A stretch of DNA of 64,000 bases from Fuerstiella sp. (GCA_022843805.1 JALHMY010000036.1:19989-83988); one strand, 5' to 3'. Numbered from the stretch's first letter, positions 55,315-64,000 are shown. Made by a program: numbers and translations. The notes: a model not told the origin generated them from the sequence alone.

Positions 55315-55392
55315 ACAATAAGTGTCGCCTTTTGCTCCGCAAAAGGATGCTGTTTCGCGGAGCGAAAGGCGACTATGGCGGTCACTTATTGT
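55315..55392. repeat. 78-bp palindromic element with nested inverted repeats
   Basis: Outer 10-bp perfect inverted ends, ACAATAAGTG at 55315-55324 and CACTTATTGT at 55383-55392. Inside, GTCGCCTTTTGCTCCGCAAAA at 55324-55344 pairs with 55353-55373, with three mismatches in 21. It can fold almost entirely and lies between the dehydratase and flippase genes. It has the look of a REP/MITE-type mobile repeat without coding capacity. Confidence 0.85.
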
Positions 55393-55481
55393 TTTCTTCG
55401 AAACACCGTCCACTGAACGCAGAAAACGTCGTTAACACTGAAAACACTGTCAGACCTGTACCGGACAAAAGCTGCCGCAAA

Positions 55482-56837
55482 ATGTCGCCTCCCGTCGCAC
55501 TCAGACAACCCACAATTCTCGCTGACGTTTTCGGCGCGCTGATGGTGAGAGTGCTCGGTATCGTTCTGCTGTTCGCATCCACAACACTTGCCGCGCGACT
55601 TCTTGGGGCGGAGGAGTATGGTACATACTGTGCCGCCATGTCACTGGCAATTCTGCTGGGGACACTGGCACCGATCGGTTCAGATCGACTGCTTGTGAGA
55701 AACCTTTCGACTGCCAATACGACAACGGAAGCAGGCCGTGAAACAGCGCTCACACACCATTGCACCGGAGCAGTCGCACTGCTGATCTTTGTGATGTCGC
55801 TGGTTTCGGTGGGCGCGGGCGACCTGTTTGGAGTGAACGACGCATGGAAGGTGACAATCTTTCTTTCCGCCATTATGTTCATGCCGATTGCGCTGACCTA
55901 TCTGCGGCAATGGGTCGCCATTCCTCTGGTCGGCACTCGCCATGCAGTGATGCCGGAGCAGATTCTGCTGCCAGTCGCCTTCATCGCTGCACTCATCGGG
56001 CTTCGACTGATTAAGTATCCGCTCACGGCATTCTCCGCTTCGATGGCATATGCCGTTGTTATGCTTCTGGTCTGGTGCGGCTCTCTGTTGAATGCCCCCA
56101 TCCGCCGAGCGTATACGATGGCAACAACCGAGCGTTTTGATGCCGGTGCCATCGCTTCACGACTTCATCAGGGTATTCCCTTTGCCGGGGTTGCACTGGG
56201 AAACGTGATGCTGCAAAAGTGCCTTCCTCTGGTTATCGCCGCAACATGTGGTTTTTACGATACGGCTCAGTTTGCTATCGCACTTAACTACGCCAACCTC
56301 GCCGGAATACCCCTGGGAATTTTGAATCTGAGTGTGATTCCCAGATGCTCACGGCACGTTCAGCGGGGCGATTACCAGCAGGCGGGACGGGTCGTCAGCG
56401 CGACGGCAACATTAACACTACTTATGTCTACCGCAATTGGAATAATGACCTGGTGGATGGCGCCTGTCGTCGTCCATTTGCTGGGAACATCGTATTCGGC
56501 GATTTCTGTGATTCTGCCCACACTGGTGCTCGCTGCAATTGTGGATTCAATGCCTGGTCCTTCGGTCTCACTCCTGCAAAGCATGCATCTGGAGAACGAG
56601 TATTCGCGGGCCATGCTTGCATTTATTCCTCTGCAGTTGCTGATGGTTTATGGGATGAGTATTGCAGGTGGCTTGTCGGGGGCCGCTGTCGGATATCTGC
56701 TGTCCCGAATTCTGTGGAATATTCTGATCGTGGGGATCATCTGGCGTTTTCGAGGTGTTCTGACATTCCCGCGTTTCAGTCCGGTCTGGCTTATGGAAAC
56801 ATTTCGCCAGGAAGAAACACCGGTGCAGGCGAGCTGA
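55482..56837 (+). CDS. Polysaccharide flippase, Wzx/MATE type
   Basis: The ATG at 55482 (MSPPVALRQP) gives 451 residues; the frame is open from 55332, but that part overlaps the palindromic repeat. About twelve to fourteen membrane helices. The opening LIVRVLG-like VFGALMVRVLGIVLLFASTTLAARLLGAEEYGTYCAAMSLA is typical of lipid-linked-oligosaccharide flippases, with the paired arrangement repeated near LHQGIPFAGVALGNVML. It probably moves undecaprenyl-linked glycan units across the inner membrane. It lies between the 4,6-dehydratase and the polymerase/ligase genes, as expected for a Wzx/Wzy-type pathway. Confidence 0.87.
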   Translation: MSPPVALRQPTILADVFGALMVRVLGIVLLFASTTLAARLLGAEEYGTYCAAMSLAILLGTLAPIGSDRLLVRNLSTANTTTEAGRETALTHHCTGAVALLIFVMSLVSVGAGDLFGVNDAWKVTIFLSAIMFMPIALTYLRQWVAIPLVGTRHAVMPEQILLPVAFIAALIGLRLIKYPLTAFSASMAYAVVMLLVWCGSLLNAPIRRAYTMATTERFDAGAIASRLHQGIPFAGVALGNVMLQKCLPLVIAATCGFYDTAQFAIALNYANLAGIPLGILNLSVIPRCSRHVQRGDYQQAGRVVSATATLTLLMSTAIGIMTWWMAPVVVHLLGTSYSAISVILPTLVLAAIVDSMPGPSVSLLQSMHLENEYSRAMLAFIPLQLLMVYGMSIAGGLSGAAVGYLLSRILWNILIVGIIWRFRGVLTFPRFSPVWLMETFRQEETPVQAS

Positions 56838-56891
56838 GGTCACTCTATACCTGAGAGTTTCAAGCGAGAAATTCACAGGCTGTTAATCACA

Positions 56892-58160
56892 TTGTTCAGC
56901 ACCGTTTCGAACTGGCCGAAACAGATACAGTCACTGAAAATTTGCTGGAGAGTTCTGTTTACCATGTCTTCCTGGATCACGGCAATCATCTCGGGGTGCC
57001 TTACGACAGGGATTTTCTCTGTTTTTGTGCATGCCATCACGCAACTGTGCGGTGCTGCCTTTGCTGTGGGATTTGCCGTGCTGTGTGCACTTCACCAGAA
57101 GGGAAGAATCCATGTGGAATTCTTCCTGGCGGCAATCGTTCTGACCATACTCTGTATGCTTTCTTCGGAAGTCAATATTGCGCCACAGCCGAGTACAATT
57201 CATCTGCTGGCGTGTTACGGAGCACTTGCCGGCCTCGCTGGAACGAATTCCGACTACTCGCCATACGCTCAGCGAACAATCATCGTTACCAACCTGATTC
57301 TGGTAACTCTGGTATTTGCCCAGACACTGAACTCCGGTGTGATTCAGACATGGAACGTGACGGGAATAGGCAGCGGAGCGAACCTGGTCGCCGCCCAAAT
57401 CAATATGACGCTGCCACTGATTGCCCTGATGGCTCTTCAGGCGACAGGATTCAGACGCTTTCTCCTGACGCTGTACAGTCTGGCAGGCGGATTTGCCGTG
57501 GTGTGTGTGGGCTCACGAAACGGCATTGGCTCGCTGGCCATTATGCTCGTGCTTTTCGGACTGTTCAATCACAAGAAAATCGCGGTCATCACCACAATCA
57601 TCCTGTCATTGCTGCTTGCGTTTCTTGACGAAGTCATGCAGAACAGCCTGATTCTCGATATTCTCGTTCGATTCCGATTCGCACGGTTTGAGGCAAAGAA
57701 TACCCGCTCACTGATCTGGTCGATCAGTGAGGAGTACATCATGAAGTCCCCCTGGTTTGGTGTTGGACCAGGAAAGGCGGGTGATATTCTGGCTGTGATT
57801 GATGTGAAGCACGCTCACAGCAATTATGTGCAGATTGCCCTGGAATGCGGGCTGCCTGCAGCTCTGATTTTCTGTTTGATCATGGGGATGCTGCTGAAAC
57901 TGCCTGCGATCGCCATTCTGAAAAATCGTGAAGCCTTTATTCTTAGCCTCTCTGTGGTCGGATACTTCCTGTATTCACTCACCGATAACCCGATCCACCA
58001 TCCTCAGGCGACGCTGCTGCTGGTGGTTTGTGTTCATGAAGCTCGCCGAGTACTTCAGCTGACAGACAGTCGGTATTGTTCACCTCAGTTGTCCCCGTTT
58101 CATTCCCCATCGACTTCAGGCCGCTATGTGTCCGGTTATCCAACAGCCTCTTCATCCTGA
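56892..58160 (+). CDS. O-antigen polymerase/ligase family membrane protein
   Basis: 422 residues with about ten membrane helices. The periplasmic-loop signature of the family is present: TGIGSGANLVAAQINMTLPLI, GSRNGIGSLAIM and then the conserved PWFGVGPGKAGDI and AHSNYVQIALECGLPAAL segments. Proteins of this type either polymerise repeat units (Wzy) or ligate glycans to lipid A (WaaL); sequence alone does not separate the two. The gene follows the flippase by 54 nt, consistent with Wzy. The C-terminal 30 residues are Ser/Pro-rich. Confidence 0.85.
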   Translation: MFSTVSNWPKQIQSLKICWRVLFTMSSWITAIISGCLTTGIFSVFVHAITQLCGAAFAVGFAVLCALHQKGRIHVEFFLAAIVLTILCMLSSEVNIAPQPSTIHLLACYGALAGLAGTNSDYSPYAQRTIIVTNLILVTLVFAQTLNSGVIQTWNVTGIGSGANLVAAQINMTLPLIALMALQATGFRRFLLTLYSLAGGFAVVCVGSRNGIGSLAIMLVLFGLFNHKKIAVITTIILSLLLAFLDEVMQNSLILDILVRFRFARFEAKNTRSLIWSISEEYIMKSPWFGVGPGKAGDILAVIDVKHAHSNYVQIALECGLPAALIFCLIMGMLLKLPAIAILKNREAFILSLSVVGYFLYSLTDNPIHHPQATLLLVVCVHEARRVLQLTDSRYCSPQLSPFHSPSTSGRYVSGYPTASSS

Positions 58161-58252
58161 TACCTCTGACCTGAAAAAACATTGCGGGCGAGTTTACGAA
58201 GATACTCGTTCCGCCGAATCTGCTCGAATCGCCTGCCCATAAAGTATGTGCG

Positions 58253-59416
58253 ATGGAAATTAAGATGACATCAACCCCTGAAAATCAGTATGTGCTGTGC
58301 CTGAGTGGCCATCGCGTTTTGAATAAGAGAATTTCTCTCTTTATCGAAGGCGTTCTGCAGTCGGGCTCGGGAGTTCGTGTACTTGCATTTCCTCGGGGAC
58401 AGTGGTCACTCCAGCGTTTCGAATCGCTTTCGGAAGAACCGCAGAGCGGGCGATATCAGCTTCGATACCGCGACTGCCAGGACGCACGTCTGGCATCGAT
58501 ATTGTGCTTTCACTGGGCCATGCTGCCTCTGGCTGTACTGATCGGCTGGCTCAAAAAGGTACCGGTTGTCTATGACGAACACGATCACTATGAAATCAAT
58601 ACTCTGGAACGCTCGACTTCGTGGCTCCGAAATGTCTTAAGTCGACATGCAATCCGCCTGTTTCACACGGTATTGCTGCCATACGTCACACTGGTGACCT
58701 GCATACACCTGGCAAACGATTTGCTCAAAAACCATCTGAGCCGCTGGCAGCCAAACGTTACGGAGCTGCATAATTATCCGGTAGCCGCATGGCGCAGCCA
58801 TTATCCGAAGCGTGATTTATCGGCACGCCTTTGCTTTATCTACATGGGGGGAGTCTTCGCGGAAAAAGGAGTGAGTCAGGCGGTGGCTGCATTCTGTTCA
58901 CTTCCGGAATCGCTGCGAATACGGGGCGACCTGCACATTTTTGGAAGTGGAGATGACACGCTGATTCGTGAGCTTGGGCTCAACTCTCAGATTACCCTGC
59001 ACAACAGCCTCTCTCCCGCCCAGCTGCGTGCATTTGCGGCCTCCCATCGCTGCTGTGGACTGGTGCTGTACCATGATCATCCACGCTATCGCCTGATCGG
59101 GACCAATTCCAGAAAACTTTATGAGTATCTGGCAATCGGGATGCCTGTCATTTGCACAAGTGTTGGAGAACTGCCTGAGTTCATCCGGAAACATAATGTC
59201 GGTCTGGTGATCAATTCTCAAATCAGCCAGGATGAACTGTGTGAGGCAATGTTGCAGATGCTGGACCCTGACGGCTGCTGGCACTCTCAGGCTGAGAATG
59301 CCTTCCGACTTATGCAACGACCCGAGATGACGTGGGAGCATGAATGGGAAAAGGTCATGTCATCCGGCGTCATTCCAGGACGAAGTAATTCGGCTGGAAT
59401 TCGCAATGCCGCCTGA
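58253..59416 (+). CDS. Glycosyltransferase, GT4-like
   Basis: 387 residues from the ATG at 58253; the ATG at 58265 has a GGA closer to normal spacing and may be the true start. GT-B layout: N-terminal acceptor domain with VPVVYDEHDHYEINTLERS near 105-123, then a donor domain with FIYMGGVFAEKGVSQAVAAF, LHIFGSGDD, FAASHRCCGLVLYH and the sugar-binding RKLYEYLAIGMPVICTSVGE. It transfers a sugar onto a growing lipid-linked chain at the cytosolic face. The exact sugar is unknown. Flanked by the polymerase-like and methyltransferase genes. It ends RNAA. Confidence 0.87.
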   Translation: MEIKMTSTPENQYVLCLSGHRVLNKRISLFIEGVLQSGSGVRVLAFPRGQWSLQRFESLSEEPQSGRYQLRYRDCQDARLASILCFHWAMLPLAVLIGWLKKVPVVYDEHDHYEINTLERSTSWLRNVLSRHAIRLFHTVLLPYVTLVTCIHLANDLLKNHLSRWQPNVTELHNYPVAAWRSHYPKRDLSARLCFIYMGGVFAEKGVSQAVAAFCSLPESLRIRGDLHIFGSGDDTLIRELGLNSQITLHNSLSPAQLRAFAASHRCCGLVLYHDHPRYRLIGTNSRKLYEYLAIGMPVICTSVGELPEFIRKHNVGLVINSQISQDELCEAMLQMLDPDGCWHSQAENAFRLMQRPEMTWEHEWEKVMSSGVIPGRSNSAGIRNAA

Positions 59417-59475
59417 GAGTCCGTTCAAGTATAAATGCCAGACATTACGCCACCAGATTTCAGGAAAGGATTCCA

Positions 59476-60387
59476 ATGTCCGCTTCAACAACCCGGCAGA
59501 TGACAGCCGCCGAGATGCCTCTCATTCACTCGTGCCCGGCCTGCGGAAGTGCGGCAGCATCAGCTCGTCGTGCATGGAGATTTATTAATGCACGAGGTGA
59601 AACAGAATGGCTGCGCTGCCCTGAGTGTCAGTCGTATTTCATGGATGGGGAATATGACCTGCAAAACGAAATCAGTCACACAGAACAAATGACCTGGGGT
59701 GACTCAGAAAAAGGAGAACAGCTGAATGATTACAAACAGAGGATGTACCGAGCTGTTCTGTCAAAGGTCAGCAGCCTGATCGATCCTCATGGCAGTACGC
59801 TGCTGGATGTTGGCTGCTCTTATGGCGGGTTCATGGAAGCCGCGAGCGAAGTGGGATTCAATGTATTCGGGTTTGATATCGTCCCGCAGGCCGTGGCTCA
59901 CGTAAATTCTGTCGGAATGCAGGCACAGTGCTGCGCTGAGGTAAAAGACTTCACCCTGTCGAATCAGAACTTTGATGTCATCAGTGTTCTGGATGCAAAT
60001 ATTTACTGGCCGAATCAGCCACAGCAGCTTGCAGAGATCTTCCAGAGACTGCGACCTGGCGGACTCCTTGTGATGCGTGTTGTTGACAAGTCCTGGATGG
60101 CAACGGCCGGAGCAGCGATTCAGCGATTACTGCCAGCAAACGGGCAGAAGATTCTGCGTCGGGCTGTGAATGATCATCGCTTTTCGATGCCGGTCGGAAG
60201 TTTTCTGACGCTGCTGGAACGGACTGGCTTTCGCATAATTAGTGCGAGCCCGAAAGGGGCCGTGCACAGCGATCAGACCAGCTTTCCGGTTCGCATGTCA
60301 TTTGCAATGGGAACGGCCCTGTGGCACGCATCCGGCATTTTTCTGGCCCCGGGAGCGGTCGTCATTGCCGAACGCCCCCGATCCTGA
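59476..60387 (+). CDS. Class I SAM-dependent methyltransferase with zinc ribbon
   Basis: 303 residues; AGGAAAGGA lies 5 nt before the ATG. An N-terminal zinc ribbon (CPAC at 20-23 and CPEC at 48-51) precedes the Rossmann core: LLDVGCSYGGFMEAA near 109-123 (SAM loop), VFGFDIVPQAVAHV (acidic residue of motif II) and FDVISVLDANIYWP. This zinc-ribbon form is common for sugar or lipid methylation in glycan clusters. A C-terminal extension (MSFAMGTALWHASGIFLAPGAVVI) is amphipathic and may touch the membrane. Last gene of the plus-strand glycan cluster. Confidence 0.87.
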   Translation: MSASTTRQMTAAEMPLIHSCPACGSAAASARRAWRFINARGETEWLRCPECQSYFMDGEYDLQNEISHTEQMTWGDSEKGEQLNDYKQRMYRAVLSKVSSLIDPHGSTLLDVGCSYGGFMEAASEVGFNVFGFDIVPQAVAHVNSVGMQAQCCAEVKDFTLSNQNFDVISVLDANIYWPNQPQQLAEIFQRLRPGGLLVMRVVDKSWMATAGAAIQRLLPANGQKILRRAVNDHRFSMPVGSFLTLLERTGFRIISASPKGAVHSDQTSFPVRMSFAMGTALWHASGIFLAPGAVVIAERPRS

Positions 60388-60493
60388 TCGCAGGCTGTTC
60401 AGAATCAGGATTGCCCCAAACCACGACGGCACGCTGTTCTGCGATCATGCTGATCCAATGAATCCGGGTGCTGCTTCACACCGTCGTCGGCAA

Positions 60494-62254
60494 TCACGAC
60501 TCCTGAACACTCAGTGTTACAATAAAATGACAACCCTGCTCCGACGGCTGAAGGATCAGGTCACCACCGTGAAGTCGAGCCATTTCCCGAGCGATCGACA
60601 ATCCAATCCCCGTACCTCCGGCCGAACAAACATCACTTGAAAGTCGGGAAAACGGGCGAAACAGGTCTTTCTGCTGATTGACGGGTATGCCAGGGCCGGC
60701 ATCAATTACATCAATTGACAGGACCCCGGACCTCGATAACTGCGACGGAAGGTGCAGCCGCGTGCGGATCAGCAGTCGCCCGCCTGCAGCCGCATATTTC
60801 TCTACATTGCTGATTAAATTCCCGAGGATTTGCTCAACAAAATCTGCATCCAGCCAAACCTCGGGCATCAATTCCTGCTGCACATCGGTTGCGATGCCGT
60901 TTCGACACAGGGACGGTCGAAATCTTTCCACAATCTGACTGACAAGCTCGTTCAGGTTCAGCAGCCGACACCGGGGCTGCAGAGACCGACGCTGCTGCCG
61001 AGCAAACGTCAGAACATTGGCAATCAGCCGTGTCAGTCTCTGTGCCTCCGAAGTAATTACGCTCAGTCGCTGAACAGCCCGGCTGTGGTTCGACTGATCA
61101 CGTTCTTCAAGATCATTCTCCAGCAAATCGGCATAGAGTCGAATGTTGGTTAATGGCGTTTTGAGTTCATGCGAGACCTGATTGACAAAACTGATCTGCT
61201 GAGCGGCTTCGCGCATGTCCCGTGCATAATCACGATAAAGTAACCAGCCAAGCGTTGTTATGGCGAGCGATGCGGCAAGCATGCCTCCGGCAAGCCCCAC
61301 CCATACACCCCAGCCTGTGCCCGCAGTCAGCTGGTTTCCGGAAATGAAACACTGAAGTCGCCAGCTTCCCAGTGGAGCAGAAACAGGAATCTCACAGAAC
61401 GGTGCATCCTCCTTCTGCAGTTCAGGAGCATCAGACGAATTTAAACTTCCCCACTGGTAGATCAGCTCTGAACCCGAATCAAGCAGCCGCGTCTGAGAAT
61501 TAACCGACGAAAGGACGGACATGCTTTCTGGTTCTGAAAGCGTCTCAGGAAGCTCAGCGATCAGATCCGCAATCCATCGAGAACGCTCCAAAGCCGCTCC
61601 AACGACGTGACCTGAAGCTGTTCGCTGCCAGTAGATCAGATTCAATCCCCGATCCCAGTACCAGACGAACCAGCCACTTGCTCCAGTCAGGCCGCGGGAA
61701 AACTCGTTGTTTCCGACGGTCCGTGAATCCTCTGACAATACACGGACCCTGGGTTCAGCAACCCGAGCCCAGTTCTCAGATAAGTCCTCCTGACTGATTA
61801 CCCGATTAGTTGATTCGGATGACCGCTGCCGATTCGTCTTTTCTTCCTGAATAACAGCGTTCAGCAGATTTCCGTTACTGAACATTCCCGACGATCGCAG
61901 CAGGAAACTGCGTTCCACACTGTTTAACGGCCCCATAAGGTTCGGGTAGACCAGCTCTCCTTTCGAATCAATCACAAAGAACTGCAAAACCCGGGGCTCT
62001 CGTCGAAGCTTCTCACGAATGCTGTCCGCATCGAACTGCCTGATGCTCGTGGCTCGCTGTAACTCGCGTTCGGTCTCAGAAAAGAATCGGGTGATGACTC
62101 GATTCACATCATGTAACCGATCTTCCATCAGCCGCTGAAATCGCTGCTGCAGAATCTTTTCTTCATTCTGAGCCATTCGCACCCCTGCAATCGACAGCAA
62201 CGTCAGCGGCAGCAGCACGATGAGCAATATCAGAATGAGAGAGCGAGGTTTCAT
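60494..62254 (-). CDS. Membrane sensor histidine kinase
   Basis: The ATG at 62254 (MKPRSLILIL) gives 586 residues; the frame is open to 62284. One helix near the start and a second near 305-332 enclose a periplasmic sensing domain of about 280 residues with FFVIDSKGELVYPNL, similar in outline to dCache-like regions. The cytosolic part has the phosphoacceptor SHELKTPLTNIRLYADLLE near 361-379, then the ATPase boxes NLISNVEKYA, DAGPGIPV and GGTGIGLSIAREMARLHGG. No response regulator gene is adjacent. It converges on the glycan cluster, so regulation of surface glycan is possible but not shown. Confidence 0.9.
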   Translation of the reverse strand: MKPRSLILILLIVLLPLTLLSIAGVRMAQNEEKILQQRFQRLMEDRLHDVNRVITRFFSETERELQRATSIRQFDADSIREKLRREPRVLQFFVIDSKGELVYPNLMGPLNSVERSFLLRSSGMFSNGNLLNAVIQEEKTNRQRSSESTNRVISQEDLSENWARVAEPRVRVLSEDSRTVGNNEFSRGLTGASGWFVWYWDRGLNLIYWQRTASGHVVGAALERSRWIADLIAELPETLSEPESMSVLSSVNSQTRLLDSGSELIYQWGSLNSSDAPELQKEDAPFCEIPVSAPLGSWRLQCFISGNQLTAGTGWGVWVGLAGGMLAASLAITTLGWLLYRDYARDMREAAQQISFVNQVSHELKTPLTNIRLYADLLENDLEERDQSNHSRAVQRLSVITSEAQRLTRLIANVLTFARQQRRSLQPRCRLLNLNELVSQIVERFRPSLCRNGIATDVQQELMPEVWLDADFVEQILGNLISNVEKYAAAGGRLLIRTRLHLPSQLSRSGVLSIDVIDAGPGIPVNQQKDLFRPFSRLSSDVCSAGGTGIGLSIAREMARLHGGDLILQPSEQGCHFIVTLSVQES

Positions 62255-62534
62255 CGGGTACACCAGCAAATTCAAAAAAATCAAGTACTTTCAATCAGTA
62301 TTTTTTACGATTGAGGGGAGTTCCTGGTCTGCGAGACTTCAGTTTTGACCAATCTCGAAATCCCCCGTAATAATTTCAGGGATTCAGCCAGAATGCCAGC
62401 ACCGTCGGGTGTGGCCAGTTGTCTTGTTTCAAATTTCTGCGACAATTTGTGATTCGTATCTCTTACATGCCTGCTGCTTTGTTTTCGGCCCAATGGCGGT
62501 CCCTTCCGTCAATGGAGCCAAGAGTTCCTTTCTG

Positions 62535-63593
62535 ATGCTGCTGATCATTCTTCGCACGATTTATCTCCTGATTTGTGCCGGAGCTATTCTCGCCTACGTC
62601 AAAACAGAAGACGTCGTGGGTGGTCCTGCCCTGCTGCCGCGAATTATTGAACAGAACAAAGCGATGGCATTTTTTGTTCTGCTGTTTCTGTCTCAGGTCG
62701 TGACGATTGCCGACTTGATTATCCGAAAGAAGCGGATCGAAGTCATTTCTGCCATTTACTTTGGCATCCTTGTTGGTGTGTTGCTGGCATACCTGATGAT
62801 ACAGGCGCTGACGCCCGTTGTCCCCACATCAAACCCGTTTCACACGGCCGTGGTGCTGATGACCCTGCTGGTAATGCCGTATATCTGTGTGTCGCTGCTC
62901 CTGCAGACAAAAGACGATTTTCGCTTTGTGATTCCCTATGTGGAATTTCAGCGAGATCTGAAGGGCGGTCGCCCGCTTGTCGTCGACAGCAGCTCCCTGA
63001 TTGACGGACGGCTTGCTGACGTCATTGAAACTCAGATTCTGGAATCTCAGCTGATCGTACCTGATTTTGTGCTGGCCGAGGTTCAGGATATTGCAGACAG
63101 CAGCGACAAGAATCGCCGGACTCGCGGACGACGCGGTCTGGAAGTTCTCGCAAAGATGCAGCAGAGCCGATACTCAGACGTTCGCGTTCAGGAAACTCAG
63201 CGAACGGACTTCAAAATGATGACCGTCGACCAAAAAGTGGTAGCGCTCGCCAAACAACTGCGAGGCGGTGTCATCACCAACGATTTTAACCTGAACAAAG
63301 TGGCCAGTGTCCAGGGAATCCCGGTGATTAATCTGAATGATGTGGCCAACGCTCTGAAACCCCGCTACATCCCTGGTGAACGCCTTCTGATTAAAGTCAT
63401 CAAGGAGGGAGAAAACGCGACTCAGGGTGTGGGGTATCTGGATGATGGCACAATGGTCGTCTGCGAAAATGCGGCTCACCTGCTCGGAAAAGATATCAGC
63501 GTCATTGTCACCAGCGTGCTTCAAAGCAGCGCCGGTCGAATGATCTTCGGAAAGATGGTCTATAAGGCCGGCAGTGACGGCAATTCCGACTGA
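62535..63593 (+). CDS. Membrane PIN-TRAM domain protein, YacL-like
   Basis: The ATG at 62535 gives 352 residues; an upstream ATG at 62493 is possible because no ribosome site decides. Four hydrophobic helices (about 1-130) are followed by a PIN nuclease domain: VDSSSLIDGRLADVI with the first acidic residue, IVPDFVLAEVQDIADSSDKNRRTRGRRGLEVL, and VVALAKQLRGGVITNDFNLNKVA with the conserved acidic cluster. A TRAM RNA-binding domain closes it (KVIKEGENATQGVGYLDDGTMVVCENA). This is the arrangement of YacL/PilT-like membrane RNA-handling proteins. No antitoxin partner is present. Confidence 0.88.
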   Translation: MLLIILRTIYLLICAGAILAYVKTEDVVGGPALLPRIIEQNKAMAFFVLLFLSQVVTIADLIIRKKRIEVISAIYFGILVGVLLAYLMIQALTPVVPTSNPFHTAVVLMTLLVMPYICVSLLLQTKDDFRFVIPYVEFQRDLKGGRPLVVDSSSLIDGRLADVIETQILESQLIVPDFVLAEVQDIADSSDKNRRTRGRRGLEVLAKMQQSRYSDVRVQETQRTDFKMMTVDQKVVALAKQLRGGVITNDFNLNKVASVQGIPVINLNDVANALKPRYIPGERLLIKVIKEGENATQGVGYLDDGTMVVCENAAHLLGKDISVIVTSVLQSSAGRMIFGKMVYKAGSDGNSD

Positions 63594-63827
63594 TTTCAGC
63601 TTGTTGCAGGCGAACGCTCCGGAACACCTTCGTCAGGTTATGTGTCAGGCAAAAAAGCTTCCATTCCTTTTCAAATTGTCGAGGCTTCGAAGGACGATAT
63701 TTCGAGTCCCTGGGCACGTTTTCGATCTGACCCATGAATCACAGCGATCACCGGTCATGGATCATTCCAGGCAACATCAACACGCAGGGCACCCCGGCCC
63801 CAACTTTTGAAGTTGCACACTTTCAGC

Positions 63828-63993
63828 TCCGAAGGAGCAACAGCATGTAGCCGCGGGTGTGAACCCGCGGTTTTTGGTGTTTTCTGAACCGAAAGCCACG
63901 AAGTGGCGACAGCAGAGATTGCTGTCGCCACTTCGTGGCTTTCGGTTGGGCTGGCTTCGTTTTCCCACGGCTTACGCCATGGGCTACATGCTG
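63828..63993. repeat. Nested multi-hairpin palindromic element
   Basis: Outer inverted ends CAGCATGTAG (63841-63850) and CTACATGCTG (63984-63993) enclose three hairpins: CCGCGGGT/ACCCGCGG (63851-63870), a perfect 28-bp stem with a 5-nt loop (63887-63914 with 63920-63947), and CCCACGGC/GCCATGGG around TTAC (63964-63983, one mismatch). A GCTCC/GGAGC hairpin precedes the block. Planctomycete genomes carry many REP-like repeats of this style. Confidence 0.88.
63851..63875 (+). terminator. Terminator-like hairpin at the start of the repeat
   Basis: An 8-bp GC-rich stem with a GTGA loop is followed directly by TTTTT, read on the plus strand downstream of the PIN-TRAM gene. It is part of the repeat element and may serve as the terminator for that gene, although it is 258 nt after the stop codon. 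Confidence 0.5.
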
Positions 63994-64000
63994 CCACCGC

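Larger units (their letters stand above)
63594..64000. other. Gene-free right edge with a repeat element
   Basis: No gene is supported. The left part has no structure beyond short AT runs; from about 63828 on it is a nested palindromic element described separately. Short open frames on either strand here are repeat translations. Confidence 0.7.

Noticed and set aside
60381..60411. ATCCTGAT/ATCAGGAT inverted repeat after the methyltransferase gene
   Set aside because: Eight pairs around a 15-nt loop and no T tract; not a convincing terminator.
62535..63593. PIN domain as the toxin of a toxin-antitoxin pair
   Set aside because: The protein has four membrane helices and a TRAM domain, and there is no small antitoxin gene beside it; it fits the YacL-like family.

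Overview
The window looks like a chromosomal segment of a planctomycete (Planctomycetota, probably Planctomycetaceae-like; species not determinable from sequence alone). The clues are two proteins ending in the PVC-type cytochrome c module (CxxCH, then a long tail with a conserved SMMP element), a very large membrane Ser/Thr kinase with an N-R-D catalytic loop and a WD40-type C-terminus, a giant repetitive secreted protein with an N-terminal LEDRRVLNG motif instead of a classical signal peptide, Cys/HEAT-type hypothetical proteins, and palindromic intergenic repeats. No rRNA, tRNA, CRISPR array, phage or transposase gene was recognised.

Layout. 1-972 (-): truncated polysaccharide-deacetylase-like gene with altered catalytic motifs. 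1267-6530 (-): locus A, three genes for an envelope export machine: periplasmic adaptor, cytoplasmic-sensor/HlyD hybrid, PqqD-like/M50 protease/HlyD hybrid. 6831-9566 (-): ridA and thrS. 10002-14529 (+): large PVC cytochrome/beta-propeller protein and ribD. 14696-22099 (-): Cys-rich secreted protein and a 1966-residue kinase. 22406-32509 (-): giant 3367-residue repeat protein. 32864-34522 (+): secreted planctomycete hypothetical. 34651-39922 (-) and 40291-42528 (+): locus B, a second version of the same three-part machine with a divergent TolC-type outer-membrane gene. 42689-49438: lipoprotein, nucleoside-type MFS transporter, small membrane protein, an azurin-like/cytochrome c fusion and an amidohydrolase. 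49646-60387 (+): glycan assembly cluster with an unknown protein, AP-superfamily phosphodiesterase, SQD1-like UDP-sulfoquinovose synthase, thioredoxin-sulfotransferase fusion, nucleotide-sugar 4,6-dehydratase, flippase, polymerase/ligase, glycosyltransferase and methyltransferase. 60494-63593: histidine kinase and membrane PIN-TRAM protein. The right edge is a nested palindromic repeat element.

How the parts may work together. Loci A and B each have an M50-type membrane protein fused to a lipoyl/HlyD arm, a second HlyD arm anchored to a GAF-like cytoplasmic region, and a separate adaptor. No ABC or RND motor gene is present in the window; locus B brings a TolC-like exit duct. They flank the giant repeat protein, so an unconventional export route for giant surface proteins is a reasonable but untested reading. 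The glycan cluster pairs an enzyme of the sulfonated-sugar family with a sulfotransferase, so it may make a sulfated or sulfonated surface polysaccharide. Four consecutive proteins of that cluster (and a fifth nearby) end in Ala-Ala, a shared feature seen nowhere else in the window.
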